NCBI GenBank assembly: GCA_963822985.1
Contig: CAWGJU010000013.1
Coordinates: 62,001 to 126,000 of the forward strand
From: Thermohalobaculum sp963822985
GTDB taxonomy: Bacteria > Pseudomonadota > Alphaproteobacteria > Rhodobacterales > Rhodobacteraceae
Length of the DNA: 64,000 nt
Direction: 5' to 3'
The first letter of the stretch is position 1; each line of letters opens with the position of its first letter. Below, piece by piece: positions 53,391-63,151 of this stretch. The translations under genes and the position numbers were made by a program. The notes beneath the pieces were generated by a model that had not been told where the DNA came from, ran no database searches, and saw nothing but the letters and a program-made list of their open reading frames with translations.

Positions 53391-54336
53391 TCACCGCCCG
53401 GCGATCTCCAGCGCCCGAGCGTAGACCCGCCGGCGCGGCAGCCGCAGCCGCTCTGCGACCGTCCCCACGGCCTGCTTCAGCGAAAGCGTCGCCATCGCCT
53501 CGACAAGCGCCGCGTCGAGAGCTGCGTCGAGCGCCGCGTCGGGCTCGCCGCCAGCGCCATGCGCGACCGGCACTGGCGGCCCGACGACGATGACCATCTC
53601 GCCCTTTGGCGTTCCGGCGGCCGCATAGGCCGCAGCCAGGTCGGCCAACTCGCCCCGGCGTACCTCCTCGAAGCGCTTCGTCAGCTCGCGCGCGACCGCC
53701 GCCGCGCGTGCGCCACCCAGCACCTGCGCCATGTCTTCCAGCGTCGCCGCCAGGCGGCGTGGCGACTCGAAGGCCACCAAGGTTGCGCGCAGGTCGGCGA
53801 GCTCGGCCAGCGCCTGCCGCCGCGCCGCGCCCTTCGGCGGCAGGAAGCCGACGAAAAGAAAGCGGTCGGTCGGCAGTCCCGAGACGGACAGCGCCGCCAG
53901 CAGCGCCGAGGCTCCCGGCACGGCGAACACCTGATGCCCGGCGGATTGGGCCTCTTCGACGAGGCGATAGCCGGGGTCGGCGATGAGCGGCGTCCCCGCA
54001 TCAGAGGCATAGGCGACGCTCCTGCCCTCCGCCAGCCACCCCATGATCTGCGGACGGCGCGCCCGGCCGTTGCGGTCATGGTAGGCGACCATCGGCCGGC
54101 CGGCGAGCGAGAGCCCGTGCATCTCCATCAGAGCCCGCGTCCGCCTCGTGTCCTCGCAGGCGAGCGCATCGGCGCGGCCAAGCACGTCGAGCGCCCGTAA
54201 GGTGATGATCCGCCGCATTGCCGATCGGCGTCGCGACGAGGTAGAGTCCCGGCGCAAGTGGCGGGTGCGCTACACCGGTCGGCGGCTCCGGAACGCGGCC
54301 GGGTCGCGGCCGTTTACTTTCCCCGCCGTCACTCAT
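53391..54336 (-). CDS. rsmI: 16S rRNA (cytidine1402-2'-O)-methyltransferase RsmI (frame broken at about 54208)
   Basis: The start, MSDGGESKRPRPG ... LAPGLYLVATPIGNAAD, and the continuation, ITLRALDVLGRADALACEDTRRTRALMEMHG ... SDAGTPLIADPGYRLV ... PGASALLAALSVSGL, are in two frames that join at gatgatc near 54208 (one base extra). Otherwise the approximately 310-residue protein is complete with its SAM-binding loops and the C-terminal YxRAL motif. Because it acts with RsmH on the decoding site, a real inactivation is unlikely; a sequence indel is favoured. A short ALDA repeat (AALDAALDAAL) is in the C-terminal third. Confidence 0.88.
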
Positions 54337-54411
54337 ACCGTCCCGCCGGTCCGGGGTGCGACCGCATCGGGGCGCGGGCCGCGGGCACCGTAGGCCGAGC
54401 GAGAGAGTGCC

Positions 54412-55593
54412 ATGCTGCGACTGTCCCGACTGACCGTACTTTGCGCCATCACCGCCGGCCTCTTCGCCGCAACCGCCTGCGCCCCGATCAATAGCGTGGG
54501 TGGCGGCGCGACTCCAGCCAGTGCGCCCGAGGGCCGCGTCGACGTCGCCGAGCCCGTCCTGGTGGCGCTGCTCGCGCCGTCGAGCTCGCCCAATCCGGGG
54601 GCCGCTCAGCTGGGGCAGGCGCTCGAGAACGCCGCCCGCATGGCGGCGGCCGACCTGAACGACCCGCTCCTGCGGCTGCAGGTCTACGACACCGGCGGTG
54701 ATGCCCGCCGGGCCGTCGCTGCCGCCAACCAGGCCGCCGCCGATGGCGCCGAGCTGATCCTCGGGCCGCTCTTTGGCGAAAGCACGCGCGCGATCGCCGG
54801 CCCCGCCTCGGCCAACGGGCTCAACGTCATCTCCTTCTCGACCGACAGCAGCGTCGCCGGCGGCCCTGTGTTCCTCTCGGGTTTCCTCCCCGAGATGGCT
54901 GCGCGCCGGATCACGGGCTTTGCCCAGTCTCAGGGCTATGGACCGATCGGCGTCCTCTACCCGCAGACGGACTATGGTCGGCTTGCGCTGCGCGGCGCCG
55001 AGACGGCGGTAGGCCCCGCCATCGTCGTGCGCACCGCGTATCCGCGAACCAATGAGGACATCCCGCCCGCGACCGGCGAATTCGCGGCCCAGGTCCAGCA
55101 GGCCGGCGCCCGCGGCCTGCTGCTCGCCGAAAGCGGACAGGGCCTGCAATATGTCGCGGCGCTGCTCGGCGAAGCCGGCCTCGGCGCGCCGAACCAGCGC
55201 TTCCTCGGGCTCGGCGAGTGGGACACGCGATCCACCTTGGAGGCGCCTGCCCTCGCCGGGGGCTGGTTTGCCTCGGCCGATCCGCAGGCGCTGCGCGGCT
55301 TCGTCGAGCGCTATCGCGGCCGTTACGGAACCGTGCCGCCGCAGCTGGCGGTGCTCGGCTACGACGCCGTGCAGATCGCCGGACAGCTGCTGGCCGAGGC
55401 CAGGCAGACGGGCGCGGCCGACCCATTCGCCCGTGCGGCGATCACCCGGGCGCAGGGCTTCACCGGTGCCGTCGGACCCATCCGCTTTTTCCCCGACGGG
55501 CTCGGCGAGCGTGGCATGGCGATCCTCGAGGTCGGAACGGGGGTATTCCAGGTCGTCGACCCCGCTCCTGTCGGGTTCGGAGCGGGCAGCTGA
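54412..55593 (+). CDS. Penicillin-binding protein activator lipoprotein (LpoA-like, periplasmic binding fold)
   Basis: A 393-residue protein with lipobox ATACAP (Cys at about residue 23), then a type I periplasmic-binding fold: VLVALLAPSSSPNPGAAQLGQALENAARMA, LILGPLFGESTRAIAGPASANGLNVISFS, and IGVLYPQTDYGRLALRG. It is most like alphaproteobacterial LpoA-type PBP activators, which regulate peptidoglycan synthases from the outer membrane. Its stop overlaps the proposed glnD start by 4 bases. Confidence 0.85.
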   Translation: MLRLSRLTVLCAITAGLFAATACAPINSVGGGATPASAPEGRVDVAEPVLVALLAPSSSPNPGAAQLGQALENAARMAAADLNDPLLRLQVYDTGGDARRAVAAANQAAADGAELILGPLFGESTRAIAGPASANGLNVISFSTDSSVAGGPVFLSGFLPEMAARRITGFAQSQGYGPIGVLYPQTDYGRLALRGAETAVGPAIVVRTAYPRTNEDIPPATGEFAAQVQQAGARGLLLAESGQGLQYVAALLGEAGLGAPNQRFLGLGEWDTRSTLEAPALAGGWFASADPQALRGFVERYRGRYGTVPPQLAVLGYDAVQIAGQLLAEARQTGAADPFARAAITRAQGFTGAVGPIRFFPDGLGERGMAILEVGTGVFQVVDPAPVGFGAGS

Positions 55594-58445
55594 CCGTCGC
55601 CTCGGGCACGAAGCCGGCCCGGGCGGAGGCTGCAAGCCGCGGCCCCGCTCGCACTTTTGGCGGGCTCGCCCATCTGGTCGACGCGCCGGATCGGCTCGCC
55701 GATCTCGGGGCGCTCGCGGCGGACCTCGACCGAATCGCCGCCGAGGCAAACACCGAAGCGCTGCGCCACGAGGCGCTGGAGCTCTTGGCCGACACGCTTG
55801 CGCGGGGTCGCGAGCACGTGCGTGCGGCGTTCGCCCAACGCCCAGCGGCCGGCCTGCGCGCCGCGCGCTCAATCGCGCATGTGACGGATGTGGTCGTCGC
55901 CGGCGCGGTGCATCTCGCGACCGTTCACCTGCACCCGGCGCCCGTCCGCACCCGGTCCGAACGGCTCGCCGTCGCCGCCGTCGGCGGCTATGGCCGGGGC
56001 GAGATGGCGCCCTTCTCGGATGTCGACCTGCTGTTCCTAACGCCCTACAAGCGCACCGCCTGGACCGAGAGCGTGATCGAGAGCGTGCTCTACCTGCTTT
56101 GGGATCTGCGCCTGAAGATCGGCCAGTCAGTGCGCTCGAACAATGACTGCCTGCGCCTTGCGCGCGAAGACATGACGATCCGCACGGCGCTCCTCGAGAT
56201 GCGGTTCATCTGCGGCGACCGCGGGCCATTCGACACGCTCGACGAGCGGCTGTGGAACGAGCTTTTCCTGCGCACCGGCCCCGAATTCGTCGAGGCCAAG
56301 ATGGCCGAGCGCGATGCCCGGCACGAGCGGCATGGCGGCTCGCGCTACCTGCTCGAGCCGAACGTCAAGGAGTTGAAGGGGGGCCTGCGCGACCTGCAGA
56401 CGCTGCACTGGATCTCGCGTTATCTCTACCACACGCGATCGGCCTGGGATCTCGTGCGCCTTGGCGTTTTCGAGGAGGACGAGGTGCGCCGCTTCGCCGA
56501 GGCCGCCAAGTTCATCTGGGCCGTCCGCTGCCATCTGCACGAACTGGCCGGCCGGCCGCAGGAGCAGCTGACCTTCGACCGCCAGGTCGAGATCGCCGGC
56601 CGCATGCGTTATGCCGAGCACGACGGGCGCATGGGCGTCGAGCACTTCATGCACGACTATTTCCGCCACGCGAAGGCGGTCGGCGACCTGACGCGGATCT
56701 TTTCGGCGGCGCTCGAGGCGCAGCACGCCAAGTCGACGCCGGCGCTGTCGATGCTGCTGCAGGCGCTCAGCTTCCGCACCTCGCGCGCCGGGGCGGCCGA
56801 GCCGTTCACCGTCCAGGGCGGGCGGCTGACCGTGCGCGACGACACAGTTTTTCGCGAGGACCCTGTCAACCTCCTGCGGCTTTTCCGCGAGGCGGCGCGC
56901 ACCGACGCCCGCATCCACCCGGCCGCGATGCGGCTGATCACGCAGAACCTCGACCTGATCGACGATTGCTTGCGCAACGATCCCGAAGCGAACGCGCTGT
57001 TCCTCGAGATGCTCTGCGACCGGCGGCACGCCGAATGGGTGCTGCGCCTGATGAACGAAACCGAGGTGCTGGGGCGGTTCATCCCCGAATTCGGCCGCAT
57101 CGTCGCCATGATGCAGTTCAACATGTACCACCACTACACGGTGGACGAGCATATCATCCGGACGATCGGCGTGCTGAACCAGATCGAGCGGCTCGAGGCC
57201 AGCGAGGAGCACCCCGTGGCCACCGAGATCCTGAAGGGCGAGCTCAACCGCCGGGTGCTCTATGTGGCGCTGCTGCTGCACGACATCGGCAAGGGCGATC
57301 CGCGCGACCATTCCGAGGTCGGCGCAGAGGTGGCAGGGCGGCTCTGCCCGCGGCTGGGGCTGACCGAGGCCGAATGCGACACGGTGACATGGCTCGTGCG
57401 CCATCACCTGCTGATGTCGGACACCGCCCAGAAGCGCGATATCTCGGACCCGCGAACCGTTGCCGACTTTGCCAAGATCGTGCAGAGTCCGCAGCGGCTG
57501 CGCCTGCTGCTGGTGCTGACCGTCTGCGACATACGCGGCGTGGGGCCGGGCGTCTGGAACAACTGGAAGGCCCAGCTCCTGCGCAACCTCTATTGGGACA
57601 CGCGCGACGTGCTCACGGGCGGCAGCGGCGAGGAGAGCCAGTCCCGCCGCGTCGAGGCGGCGCGCGAGGCGCTGGCCGGCGCACTCGCCGACTGGCCCGA
57701 ACCAGCGCGTCTGGCCGAGCTCGGACGCCACTACGCGCATTACTGGCTGGGCCTCGACACGGCCACCCACGCCATCTTCGCCGAGTTCGCCCGTGACTCG
57801 GCCGGCGCCTCGATGGCGACGCGCTTCCTGCCGGACGAGAGCCGCGATGCGACCAAGGCCTGCCTCTATATGGCGGACCATCCCGGGCTGTTCTCGCGCA
57901 TGGCGGGCGCCTTTGCGATGGCCGGCGCCGACGTCGTCGATGCGCGCAGCTACACGACGAACGACGGCATGGCGACGTCGGTCTTCTGGATCCAGGATGG
58001 CGACGGGCACCCGTTCGAGGCCGAGCGCCTGCCCAAGCTGCGCCGGACCATCGAGCGGACGCTGCGCGGCGAGGTGATCGCCCGCATGGTGCTGAAGGAG
58101 CGCGACAGGCCCAAGCGGCGCGAGCGCGACTTCGCCGTGCCGACGCGGCTCGTCTTCGACAACGACGCCTCGGATCTCTACACCGTGATCGAGGTCAACG
58201 CGCGCGATCGCCCGGGCCTGCTGCACGATCTGACGCGGACGCTGGCCGCGCTGAACGTCAACATCTTCACGGCGATCATCGCCACCTATGGCGAGCACGC
58301 GGTCGACGTGTTCTATGTCAAGGATCTGTTCGGCCTGAAGATCCGATCCAAGGCCAAGATCGCCCAGATCGAGCGCCGGCTGATCACCGCCGTCGAGGGC
58401 GGCGCCCGGCCGGCCGAACCCGCGGCGCCGGCAAACACCCGCTAA
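55590..58445 (+). CDS. glnD: [Protein-PII] uridylyltransferase / uridylyl-removing enzyme GlnD
   Basis: The enzyme has all four GlnD modules: nucleotidyltransferase (AVGGYGRGEMAPFSDVDLLFL at about residue 130), the linker domain, an HD domain (ALLLHDIGKGDPRDHSEVG at about 563) and two ACT domains from about 755 and 860. It uridylylates PII under nitrogen limitation and removes it when glutamine is high. No ATG, GTG or TTG lies where the N-terminus should be; a CTG at 55590 in a CTGA overlap with the previous stop is the best start, giving about 950 residues. Start is therefore uncertain; the next GTG is at 55817. Confidence 0.9.
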   Translation: MTVASGTKPARAEAASRGPARTFGGLAHLVDAPDRLADLGALAADLDRIAAEANTEALRHEALELLADTLARGREHVRAAFAQRPAAGLRAARSIAHVTDVVVAGAVHLATVHLHPAPVRTRSERLAVAAVGGYGRGEMAPFSDVDLLFLTPYKRTAWTESVIESVLYLLWDLRLKIGQSVRSNNDCLRLAREDMTIRTALLEMRFICGDRGPFDTLDERLWNELFLRTGPEFVEAKMAERDARHERHGGSRYLLEPNVKELKGGLRDLQTLHWISRYLYHTRSAWDLVRLGVFEEDEVRRFAEAAKFIWAVRCHLHELAGRPQEQLTFDRQVEIAGRMRYAEHDGRMGVEHFMHDYFRHAKAVGDLTRIFSAALEAQHAKSTPALSMLLQALSFRTSRAGAAEPFTVQGGRLTVRDDTVFREDPVNLLRLFREAARTDARIHPAAMRLITQNLDLIDDCLRNDPEANALFLEMLCDRRHAEWVLRLMNETEVLGRFIPEFGRIVAMMQFNMYHHYTVDEHIIRTIGVLNQIERLEASEEHPVATEILKGELNRRVLYVALLLHDIGKGDPRDHSEVGAEVAGRLCPRLGLTEAECDTVTWLVRHHLLMSDTAQKRDISDPRTVADFAKIVQSPQRLRLLLVLTVCDIRGVGPGVWNNWKAQLLRNLYWDTRDVLTGGSGEESQSRRVEAAREALAGALADWPEPARLAELGRHYAHYWLGLDTATHAIFAEFARDSAGASMATRFLPDESRDATKACLYMADHPGLFSRMAGAFAMAGADVVDARSYTTNDGMATSVFWIQDGDGHPFEAERLPKLRRTIERTLRGEVIARMVLKERDRPKRRERDFAVPTRLVFDNDASDLYTVIEVNARDRPGLLHDLTRTLAALNVNIFTAIIATYGEHAVDVFYVKDLFGLKIRSKAKIAQIERRLITAVEGGARPAEPAAPANTR

Positions 58446-58470
58446 ACCGCCGTCCCGTGAACCTTCACCA

Positions 58471-60022
58471 GTGACCGCCCGCCCGATCCGATTGCTGCTC
58501 GACTTCCTGACGGTCGGCGGCTGGACGCTGGTCAGCCGAGTGCTCGGCTTCGCCCGCGACGTCATGATCGCGGCTTTCCTGGGCGCGGGGCCGGTCGCCG
58601 AGGCGTTCTTCGTCGCCTTCCGGCTGCCCAATATGTTCCGCCGCTTCTTCGCCGAGGGCGCGTTTAACATGGCCTTCGTGCCGCTGTTCGCCAAGCGGCT
58701 CGAGGCAGAGGGCGAGGTCAGCGCCCGGCGCTTTGCCGAGGAGGCGCAGGCCGTGCTCTTCGCGGCGCTCGTCGTGCTGACGGTGCTCGCCCAGATCGCC
58801 ATGCCCTGGCTGGTGCTGGCGCTCGCCAGCGGCTTCGAGGGCGAGCAATTCGAGCTTGCGGTACTCTATTCGCGCATCGGGTTCCCCTACATCCTCTTCA
58901 TCTCGCTGACCGCGCTCTATTCGGGCGTGCTGAACTCGTTCGGCCGCTTCGCCGCTGCGGCCGCCGCGCCGACGCTGCTGAACCTCACCCTGATCGGCGC
59001 CATGCTGCTCGCCTGGTGGCTCGGGCTCGACATGGGCCTCTCGCTCACCTGGTCCGAGCTCGTTGCCGGCATCCTCCAGCTCGCGCTGGTCGTCTGGGCG
59101 GCGTGGCGCATCGGCATGGCCTTGCCGTTGAAACGGCCGCGGCTGACGCCCGAGGTGCGCCGCCTTGTCCGCATCGGCATTCCGGGCGTGCTGGCCGGCG
59201 GGGTGGTGCAGATCAACCTGGTCGTCGGCACGCAGGTCGCGAGCTATTTCGAGGGCGCCGTCGCCTGGCTGTCCTATGCCGACCGGCTCTACCAGCTGCC
59301 GCTCGGCGTCGTCGGCGTGGCGATCGGCGTCGTCCTCTTGCCCGAGCTCTCGCGCCGCTTCCGGGCGGGCGACGTGGCCGGCACGCGCGAGGCGCTGAAC
59401 CGCGCCGCCGAGTTCACGCTTGTGCTGACGCTGCCGGCCGCGATCGCGCTGATGGCCATACCGGAATTGATCTGCCGCGTGCTCTATCAGCGCGGCGCTT
59501 TCGACGCGCTGGACACGCAGCAGACGGCGCTGGCACTGGCGGTCTATGCCGCCGGCCTGCCGAGCTTCGTCATGCAGAAAGTGCTGCAGCCCGCCTTCTT
59601 CGCGCGGGAGGATACGCGCACGCCGCTCCGCTATGCCGCAATCTCGATGATCCTCAATGTTGGCGGTGGCGGTCGGCCTGGCGCCGGTGATCGGCTTCGT
59701 CGCGGCGGCGCTCGGCACGACCGTCGCCGGCTGGGTCAATGCGGGGCTGCTCTGGCGGGGTGTCCGGCGGCTCGACGGAGCGATCGACGCCGATGCCCGG
59801 CTCCGCCGCCGGATGCCGCGCATAGCCCTAGCGGCCGCGCTGACCGGCGCTCTCGCGCTCGGCATCGCTCAGGCGGCCGAGACGTACCGCCCCGACCTGC
59901 CCATCGTGGCGCTCGCGCTGATCGTGGTCCTCGCGATGGCCGCCTATGCGCTGCTTTCGCTTGCCATCGGCGCCTTTGCGGTGGCGGATATACGCGCGGC
60001 CATGCGACGAAAACGGACGTAA
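58471..60022 (+). CDS. murJ: Lipid II flippase MurJ (frame broken at about 59660)
   Basis: The N-terminal part shows the MurJ signature GFARDVMIAAFLGAGPVAEAFFVAFRLPNMFRRFFAEGAFNMAFVPLF, then NLVVGTQVASYFEGAVAWLSYADRLYQLPLGVVGVAIG. After about 59660 (atgttggcgg) coding resumes in the next frame as LAVAVGLAPVIGFVAAALGTTVAGWVNAGLLW, ending at 60022. Total about 516 residues with 14 membrane helices, as expected. One extra base explains it. The GTG start at 58471 is 25 bases after glnD. MurJ is essential for the cell wall, so an indel error is likely. Confidence 0.9.
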
Positions 60023-60024
60023 GG

Positions 60025-61257
60025 ATGATGCTGCTTCGGATCCTCTTCTTCATGCTCGTCGCCGTCGCGCTGACGGGCTGCACGGGCGTGCGCCTGCCAC
60101 CGGCCCTGACGGCGACGACCGAGGTAAAGCCGCTGATCCCCGGTTACCAGGACATCCGCGCCTGGGGGGATATCGCGCCGCAGGACGGTGAAGCCCAGCT
60201 CGCAACGATCCGCAAACAAATACTGGCCCGGGCGAGGCGGGAAGGCGGCCTGCCGAACGGCGGCGATTATGACGTGCTGGTGCTGTCAGGCGGTGGTTCC
60301 GACGGCGCCTATGGGGCGGGCCTGCTGAACGGCTGGACCCGGCATGGAGACCGGCCGGAGTTCCAGCTCGTCACCGGTATCTCGACCGGCGCCTTGATTG
60401 CGCCCTTTGCCTTTCTGGGTCCGGAATACGACGACGAGCTCGAGCGCTTCTACACCACCACCCGAACCGAGGATCTCATCGAGCTCAACGTCCTGCGCGC
60501 CGTCTTCGGCTGGGCGCTCGGGCTGACGGACATCACCCTGATGCAGGTGACGGTCGACAATGTGCTGACCGACGAAATGATCGCGAACATCGCAGAGGAA
60601 CACGCCAAGGGGCGCCGGCTGTGGATCGGCACGACCAACCTCGACGCGCAGCGCCCGGTGATCTGGGATATCGGGGCAATCGCCTCGTCGGACCGGCCGA
60701 ACAAGCGCGAGCTGATCCGCGACATCCTGCTGGCGTCCTCGGCCATTCCCGGGGCCTTGCCACCGGTCCTGTTCACCGTCGAGGTCGACGGCAAGCAGTT
60801 CTCCGAGATGCACGTCGATGGCGGCGTGACGCGCCAGCTCTTCGTCTATCCGCGGCAATGGCGCCTCGACGAGCAGCTCGCTCAGCGCGTGCAATACATC
60901 AACCTGGGCACGATCTACGTCGTCCGGAACACCAGGCTCGACCCCGTCAACTCACCCGTGCGGCCGAACCTTCTCGACATCACGCAGCGTTCAATCTCGA
61001 CGCTGATCAAGGCCGCCGGAGTCGCCGACATCCAGGTCATCGAGGATCAGGCCAACCGGGACGGCTGGGCGCTCGAGGTCACCGCGGTGCCGGCCAGCTT
61101 CGACCAGGTCGAAAACGAGTTCTTCGACCCGGACTATATGCGTGCCCTGTTCGACGTCGGCTACCAGCGGGCCCTCGCCGGCGATCCATGGGAGACGGTG
61201 CTCGGCCCGGGCGGCGTGCGGGTCCGCAGCCCCGAAAGAATGCCGCCCCCGGGATGA
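60025..61257 (+). CDS. Patatin-like phospholipase lipoprotein
   Basis: A 410-residue lipoprotein with lipobox LTGC (Cys19). The patatin catalytic dyad is Ser120 in TGISTGAL and Asp265 in MHVDGGVTR; the oxyanion glycine run is LVLSGGGSDGAYGAGLL. It probably hydrolyses fatty-acyl esters at the cell envelope, like RssA/PlpD-type proteins. It starts 2 bases after the murJ stop, so it is co-transcribed. It converges on hisG with a 17-base gap. Confidence 0.9.
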   Translation: MMLLRILFFMLVAVALTGCTGVRLPPALTATTEVKPLIPGYQDIRAWGDIAPQDGEAQLATIRKQILARARREGGLPNGGDYDVLVLSGGGSDGAYGAGLLNGWTRHGDRPEFQLVTGISTGALIAPFAFLGPEYDDELERFYTTTRTEDLIELNVLRAVFGWALGLTDITLMQVTVDNVLTDEMIANIAEEHAKGRRLWIGTTNLDAQRPVIWDIGAIASSDRPNKRELIRDILLASSAIPGALPPVLFTVEVDGKQFSEMHVDGGVTRQLFVYPRQWRLDEQLAQRVQYINLGTIYVVRNTRLDPVNSPVRPNLLDITQRSISTLIKAAGVADIQVIEDQANRDGWALEVTAVPASFDQVENEFFDPDYMRALFDVGYQRALAGDPWETVLGPGGVRVRSPERMPPPG

Positions 61258-61274
61258 CGGAGCGCCGAGCGGGC

Positions 61275-62003
61275 TCAGCCCGTCGCCGACTGGCGCGACG
61301 GGGTCCGGCCCTGGCCGATGCGGGCCTCGAGCGCCGCGAGGATCGCCTCGGCGCCCGGCTCGCGCGGCGCCGTCAGGCTGACGCAAAGCATCGCCTGGCT
61401 ACGGAGGATCAGCCCGTCCGCCAGCGGCCGCAGGTGGTTGGCCCGAAGCGTCGCCCCCGAGGTCGTGATGTCGATGATCGCCTCGGCCGTCAGGTTCTTC
61501 GGCCCCGCCTCGGTCGCACCCTGGCTGTCGACAAGGCGATAGTCGGCGACGCCGTGCCGGCGCAGGAACGCGCGAGCAAGGTTGTGGTACTTGGTGGCGA
61601 TACGCAGCCGCTGGCCGTGCCGGCGGCGGAACTCGTGCGCCGCCTCGTCGAGGTCGTGCATGGTTTCGACATCGACCCAGGCGGCCGGCACGGCGACGAC
61701 CAGGTCGGCAAAGCCAAAGCCCATGGGCGCGGCCATGCGCACCTCGGCTTCGTGGCCGGGCAGGCGCTCGCGGATCAGGTCCTCGCCGGTCACGCCGAGA
61801 TGCAGGCGCCCGGCCGCGAGCGCGCGCGGGATCTCTCCCGCGGCCAGCATGACGACCTGAAGCCCATCGATGCCGCGGGCCGACGCCGCGTATTCCCGCT
61901 CGTCCCCGTCACGCGAGATCTCGATGCCGCGCTCGGCGAACCAGCGCACGGCGTCGTCGCGCAGCCGCCCCTTGGACGGCAGGCCGAGGAGCAGAGGGCT
62001 CAC
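61275..62003 (-). CDS. hisG: ATP phosphoribosyltransferase catalytic subunit HisG (short form)
   Basis: A 242-residue short-form HisG without the regulatory C-terminal domain: LLGLPSKGRLRDDAVRWFAERGI, GVTGEDLIRER, IATKYHNLARAFLRRHG and IDITTSGATLRANHL. It makes PR-ATP, the first step of histidine synthesis, and needs HisZ for activity and feedback control. It is coupled to hisZ by a 4-base GTGA overlap. Confidence 0.95.
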   Translation of the reverse strand: MSPLLLGLPSKGRLRDDAVRWFAERGIEISRDGDEREYAASARGIDGLQVVMLAAGEIPRALAAGRLHLGVTGEDLIRERLPGHEAEVRMAAPMGFGFADLVVAVPAAWVDVETMHDLDEAAHEFRRRHGQRLRIATKYHNLARAFLRRHGVADYRLVDSQGATEAGPKNLTAEAIIDITTSGATLRANHLRPLADGLILRSQAMLCVSLTAPREPGAEAILAALEARIGQGRTPSRQSATG

Positions 62004-63151
62004 CGCCCCGCTCCCGTCGCCGCGAGCACCGCCTCGGGCCGGATCATGCCGCCGACCGCGGGCACGGGCCGCGCGGCGCCAAGGCGCACCGTCATGGCAT
62101 CATAGCGCCCGCCGCCCGCCAGCGGCGGGTGGACGGCGCCGCCGGGCGCGCGCAGCTCGAAGACGAAGCCGTCGTAATATTCGAGGTTTCGTCCGAAGGC
62201 GGCATCGAAGGCCAACGCCGAGGTCGCGATCCCCTCGGCCTCGAGCGCGGCGAGGCGGGCCTCGAACCGCTCGATCGCCGGGTCGATGCCGACGCCGGCG
62301 GCGCGCGCGATGCGTCCAAGCCGCCCGGCCGCCTCCGGCGCCGGGCCCGAGACCGCCAGCACCTCGGCGATCAACTGCGCGTCCGCGGCCGGCATGGGAG
62401 GATCCTTCGCCTCGGCGGCGAGCATCCTGGCGCGGGCGACGATCTCCGAAGCGTCGCGGCGGCCGACCGGCTCGCCCGAGGCCAGCATCAGCCCCGCGAC
62501 CGTGGCCGCCGAGCTCGGCGCCGCCACCGCCTCGATCAGCTCGCTCCGGGCGGGCGTCGGCGCCGGCGGGCGGCAGGCCCGCGCGATCAGCGCCTGGAAG
62601 CGGGCCGGGCGCCAGAAATGCCGGCGGAGCGCGGCGCGGCGGGCGGGCGGCATGTCGAGCGCGTCGAGCAGCGCGAAGGGAATCGAAAGATCGCCGATGG
62701 TCGCCGCCGGCGTGACGCCGAGCGCCGCCAAACCCCGCCAGAGCAGCGCGAAGACCGCCGCATCGGCCGCCACCGGGTCCGGGTCGCCGAATCGCTCGAC
62801 GCCCGCCTGGAAGTATTCGACCGGCCGGCCGAGTCCCGGCTCCTGCCGGCGAAAGACCGGCCCCTGATAGCTGTAGGCGGCCTGCCGCTCCCAGCCGTGC
62901 TGCCCGTGGTCCAGCGCGACCGGCACGGTGAAATCGGGGCGCAAGGCCAGCTCGTTGTCGCGTTCCGGGTCGTGGATCAGGAAGGCGCGCGCGCGGAGAT
63001 CCTCGCCATAGAGATCGAGCAGCGTCTCGCCCAAATAGAGGTAAGGCACCGCGACGGGCGCGTGCCCGGCCTCGGCGAAGATCCGACCGAGGGTGCCGAG
63101 CGCGCCTTCGAGCGCCTCCAGCGCCGCGCCATGCCGCGGTCGCCCCAGCAT
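62000..63151 (-). CDS. hisZ: ATP phosphoribosyltransferase regulatory subunit HisZ
   Basis: A 383-residue class II tRNA-synthetase-like protein with HisS-related motifs: motif 2-like ELALRPDFTVPVALDHGQHGWERQAAYSYQGPVFRRQ and a histidine-binding-like YYDGFVFEL. It lacks tRNA aminoacylation and instead regulates HisG. The ATG overlaps the end of hisS by one base. Long arginine-rich frame upstream is not part of it. Confidence 0.93.
   Translation of the reverse strand: MLGRPRHGAALEALEGALGTLGRIFAEAGHAPVAVPYLYLGETLLDLYGEDLRARAFLIHDPERDNELALRPDFTVPVALDHGQHGWERQAAYSYQGPVFRRQEPGLGRPVEYFQAGVERFGDPDPVAADAAVFALLWRGLAALGVTPAATIGDLSIPFALLDALDMPPARRAALRRHFWRPARFQALIARACRPPAPTPARSELIEAVAAPSSAATVAGLMLASGEPVGRRDASEIVARARMLAAEAKDPPMPAADAQLIAEVLAVSGPAPEAAGRLGRIARAAGVGIDPAIERFEARLAALEAEGIATSALAFDAAFGRNLEYYDGFVFELRAPGGAVHPPLAGGGRYDAMTVRLGAARPVPAVGGMIRPEAVLAATGAGR

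Noticed and set aside
55218..55589. Upstream open frame extending glnD into the lipoprotein gene
   Set aside because: Out of frame with the conserved PBP-activator coding and unlike GlnD.
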